Assembly: GCA_964426915.1 (NCBI GenBank)
Contig: CAYRTD010000013.1
Coordinates: 1 to 48,652 of the forward strand
Origin: CAYRTD01 sp964426915
GTDB lineage: Bacteria; Bacteroidota; Bacteroidia; Bacteroidales; GCA-2748055
Reading direction: 5' to 3'
DNA: 48,652 nt
A program made the translations under genes and the position numbers. The number at the start of each line of letters is the position of its first letter. Positions within the stretch are counted from its first letter, which is position 1. Shown here piece after piece: positions 48,601 through 48,652 of this stretch. The notes below the pieces were generated by a model. It searched no databases. It had not been told where the DNA came from and was given only the letters and a program-made list of their open reading frames with translations.

Positions 48601-48652
48601 TTTAGTCCCCAGCAAATAGTTTGCGATAAACAAAAAATAACTGGAGAATTGG

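Overview
The window looks like chromosomal DNA of a free-living, AT-rich member of the Bacteroidota. Supporting signs are two proteins with gliding-motility/type IX secretion (T9SS) C-terminal domains, a PorP/SprF-family protein, -7 promoter boxes of the TAnnTTTG type, SprB-like repeats, and core genes (purA, glyA, a bifunctional RelA/SpoT homologue, a Fur-family regulator) of Bacteroidota type. I saw no rRNA, tRNA, CRISPR array, transposase or phage gene. Species and genus cannot be named from the sequence alone.

Layout. 1-1.0 kb: small stress/membrane proteins (CsbD and companions), including a frameshifted lmo0937-like gene. 1.4-5.5 kb: envelope genes (L,D-transpeptidase, PBP1A-type synthase, M48 lipoprotein protease). 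6.0-12.4 kb: YihY protein, DEAD-box helicase, acyl-CoA synthetase, MFS carrier. 12.4-20.3 kb: lipoprotein, ankyrin/barrel protein, a 1,559-residue T9SS surface protein and its PorP/SprF neighbour. 20.3-30.9 kb: a double peptide-export locus. 31.2-43.2 kb: GroES-like protein, thioredoxin/glutaredoxin fusion, threonine dehydratase, PAS histidine kinase, purA, fur-like gene, rsh and a second T9SS-type protein. 43.4-48.4 kb: tandem ClC proteins and glyA.

The most interesting part is 20.3-28.7 kb. A small HTH gene is followed on the minus strand by eight very short genes packed head to tail. Seven encode 43-61-residue peptides that all fit one double-glycine leader pattern: hydrophobic at -12, acidic at -8, usually Ile/Leu/Cys at -4, then GG or AG. 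Their mature parts are unrelated, 22-39 residues long and mostly hydrophobic or aromatic. The eighth is a leaderless single-span peptide. After the last peptide comes a long hairpin with a T run, then an ABC transporter with an N-terminal C39 leader peptidase. A second operon downstream encodes an ECF-type sigma factor, a membrane protein with an anti-sigma-like N-terminus, and a second C39 ABC transporter. A TPR histidine kinase lies just upstream. Together this reads as a regulated system for exporting several small peptides, by analogy bacteriocin-like or signalling. Most of the peptide genes are short enough that routine annotation would miss them. No HlyD or TolC partner is in the window.

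A second theme is a family of dispersed intergenic repeats. Four substantial copies and several fragments share terminal sequence of the form TAGTGYYTGTC and carry exchangeable perfect palindromes. They often abut gene stop codons and in two cases provide the TAG stop. Other points of interest are interleaved inverted repeats upstream of the PAS kinase, near-identical 222-bp tandem repeats in the large surface protein, and tandem ClC genes with channel-like residues.
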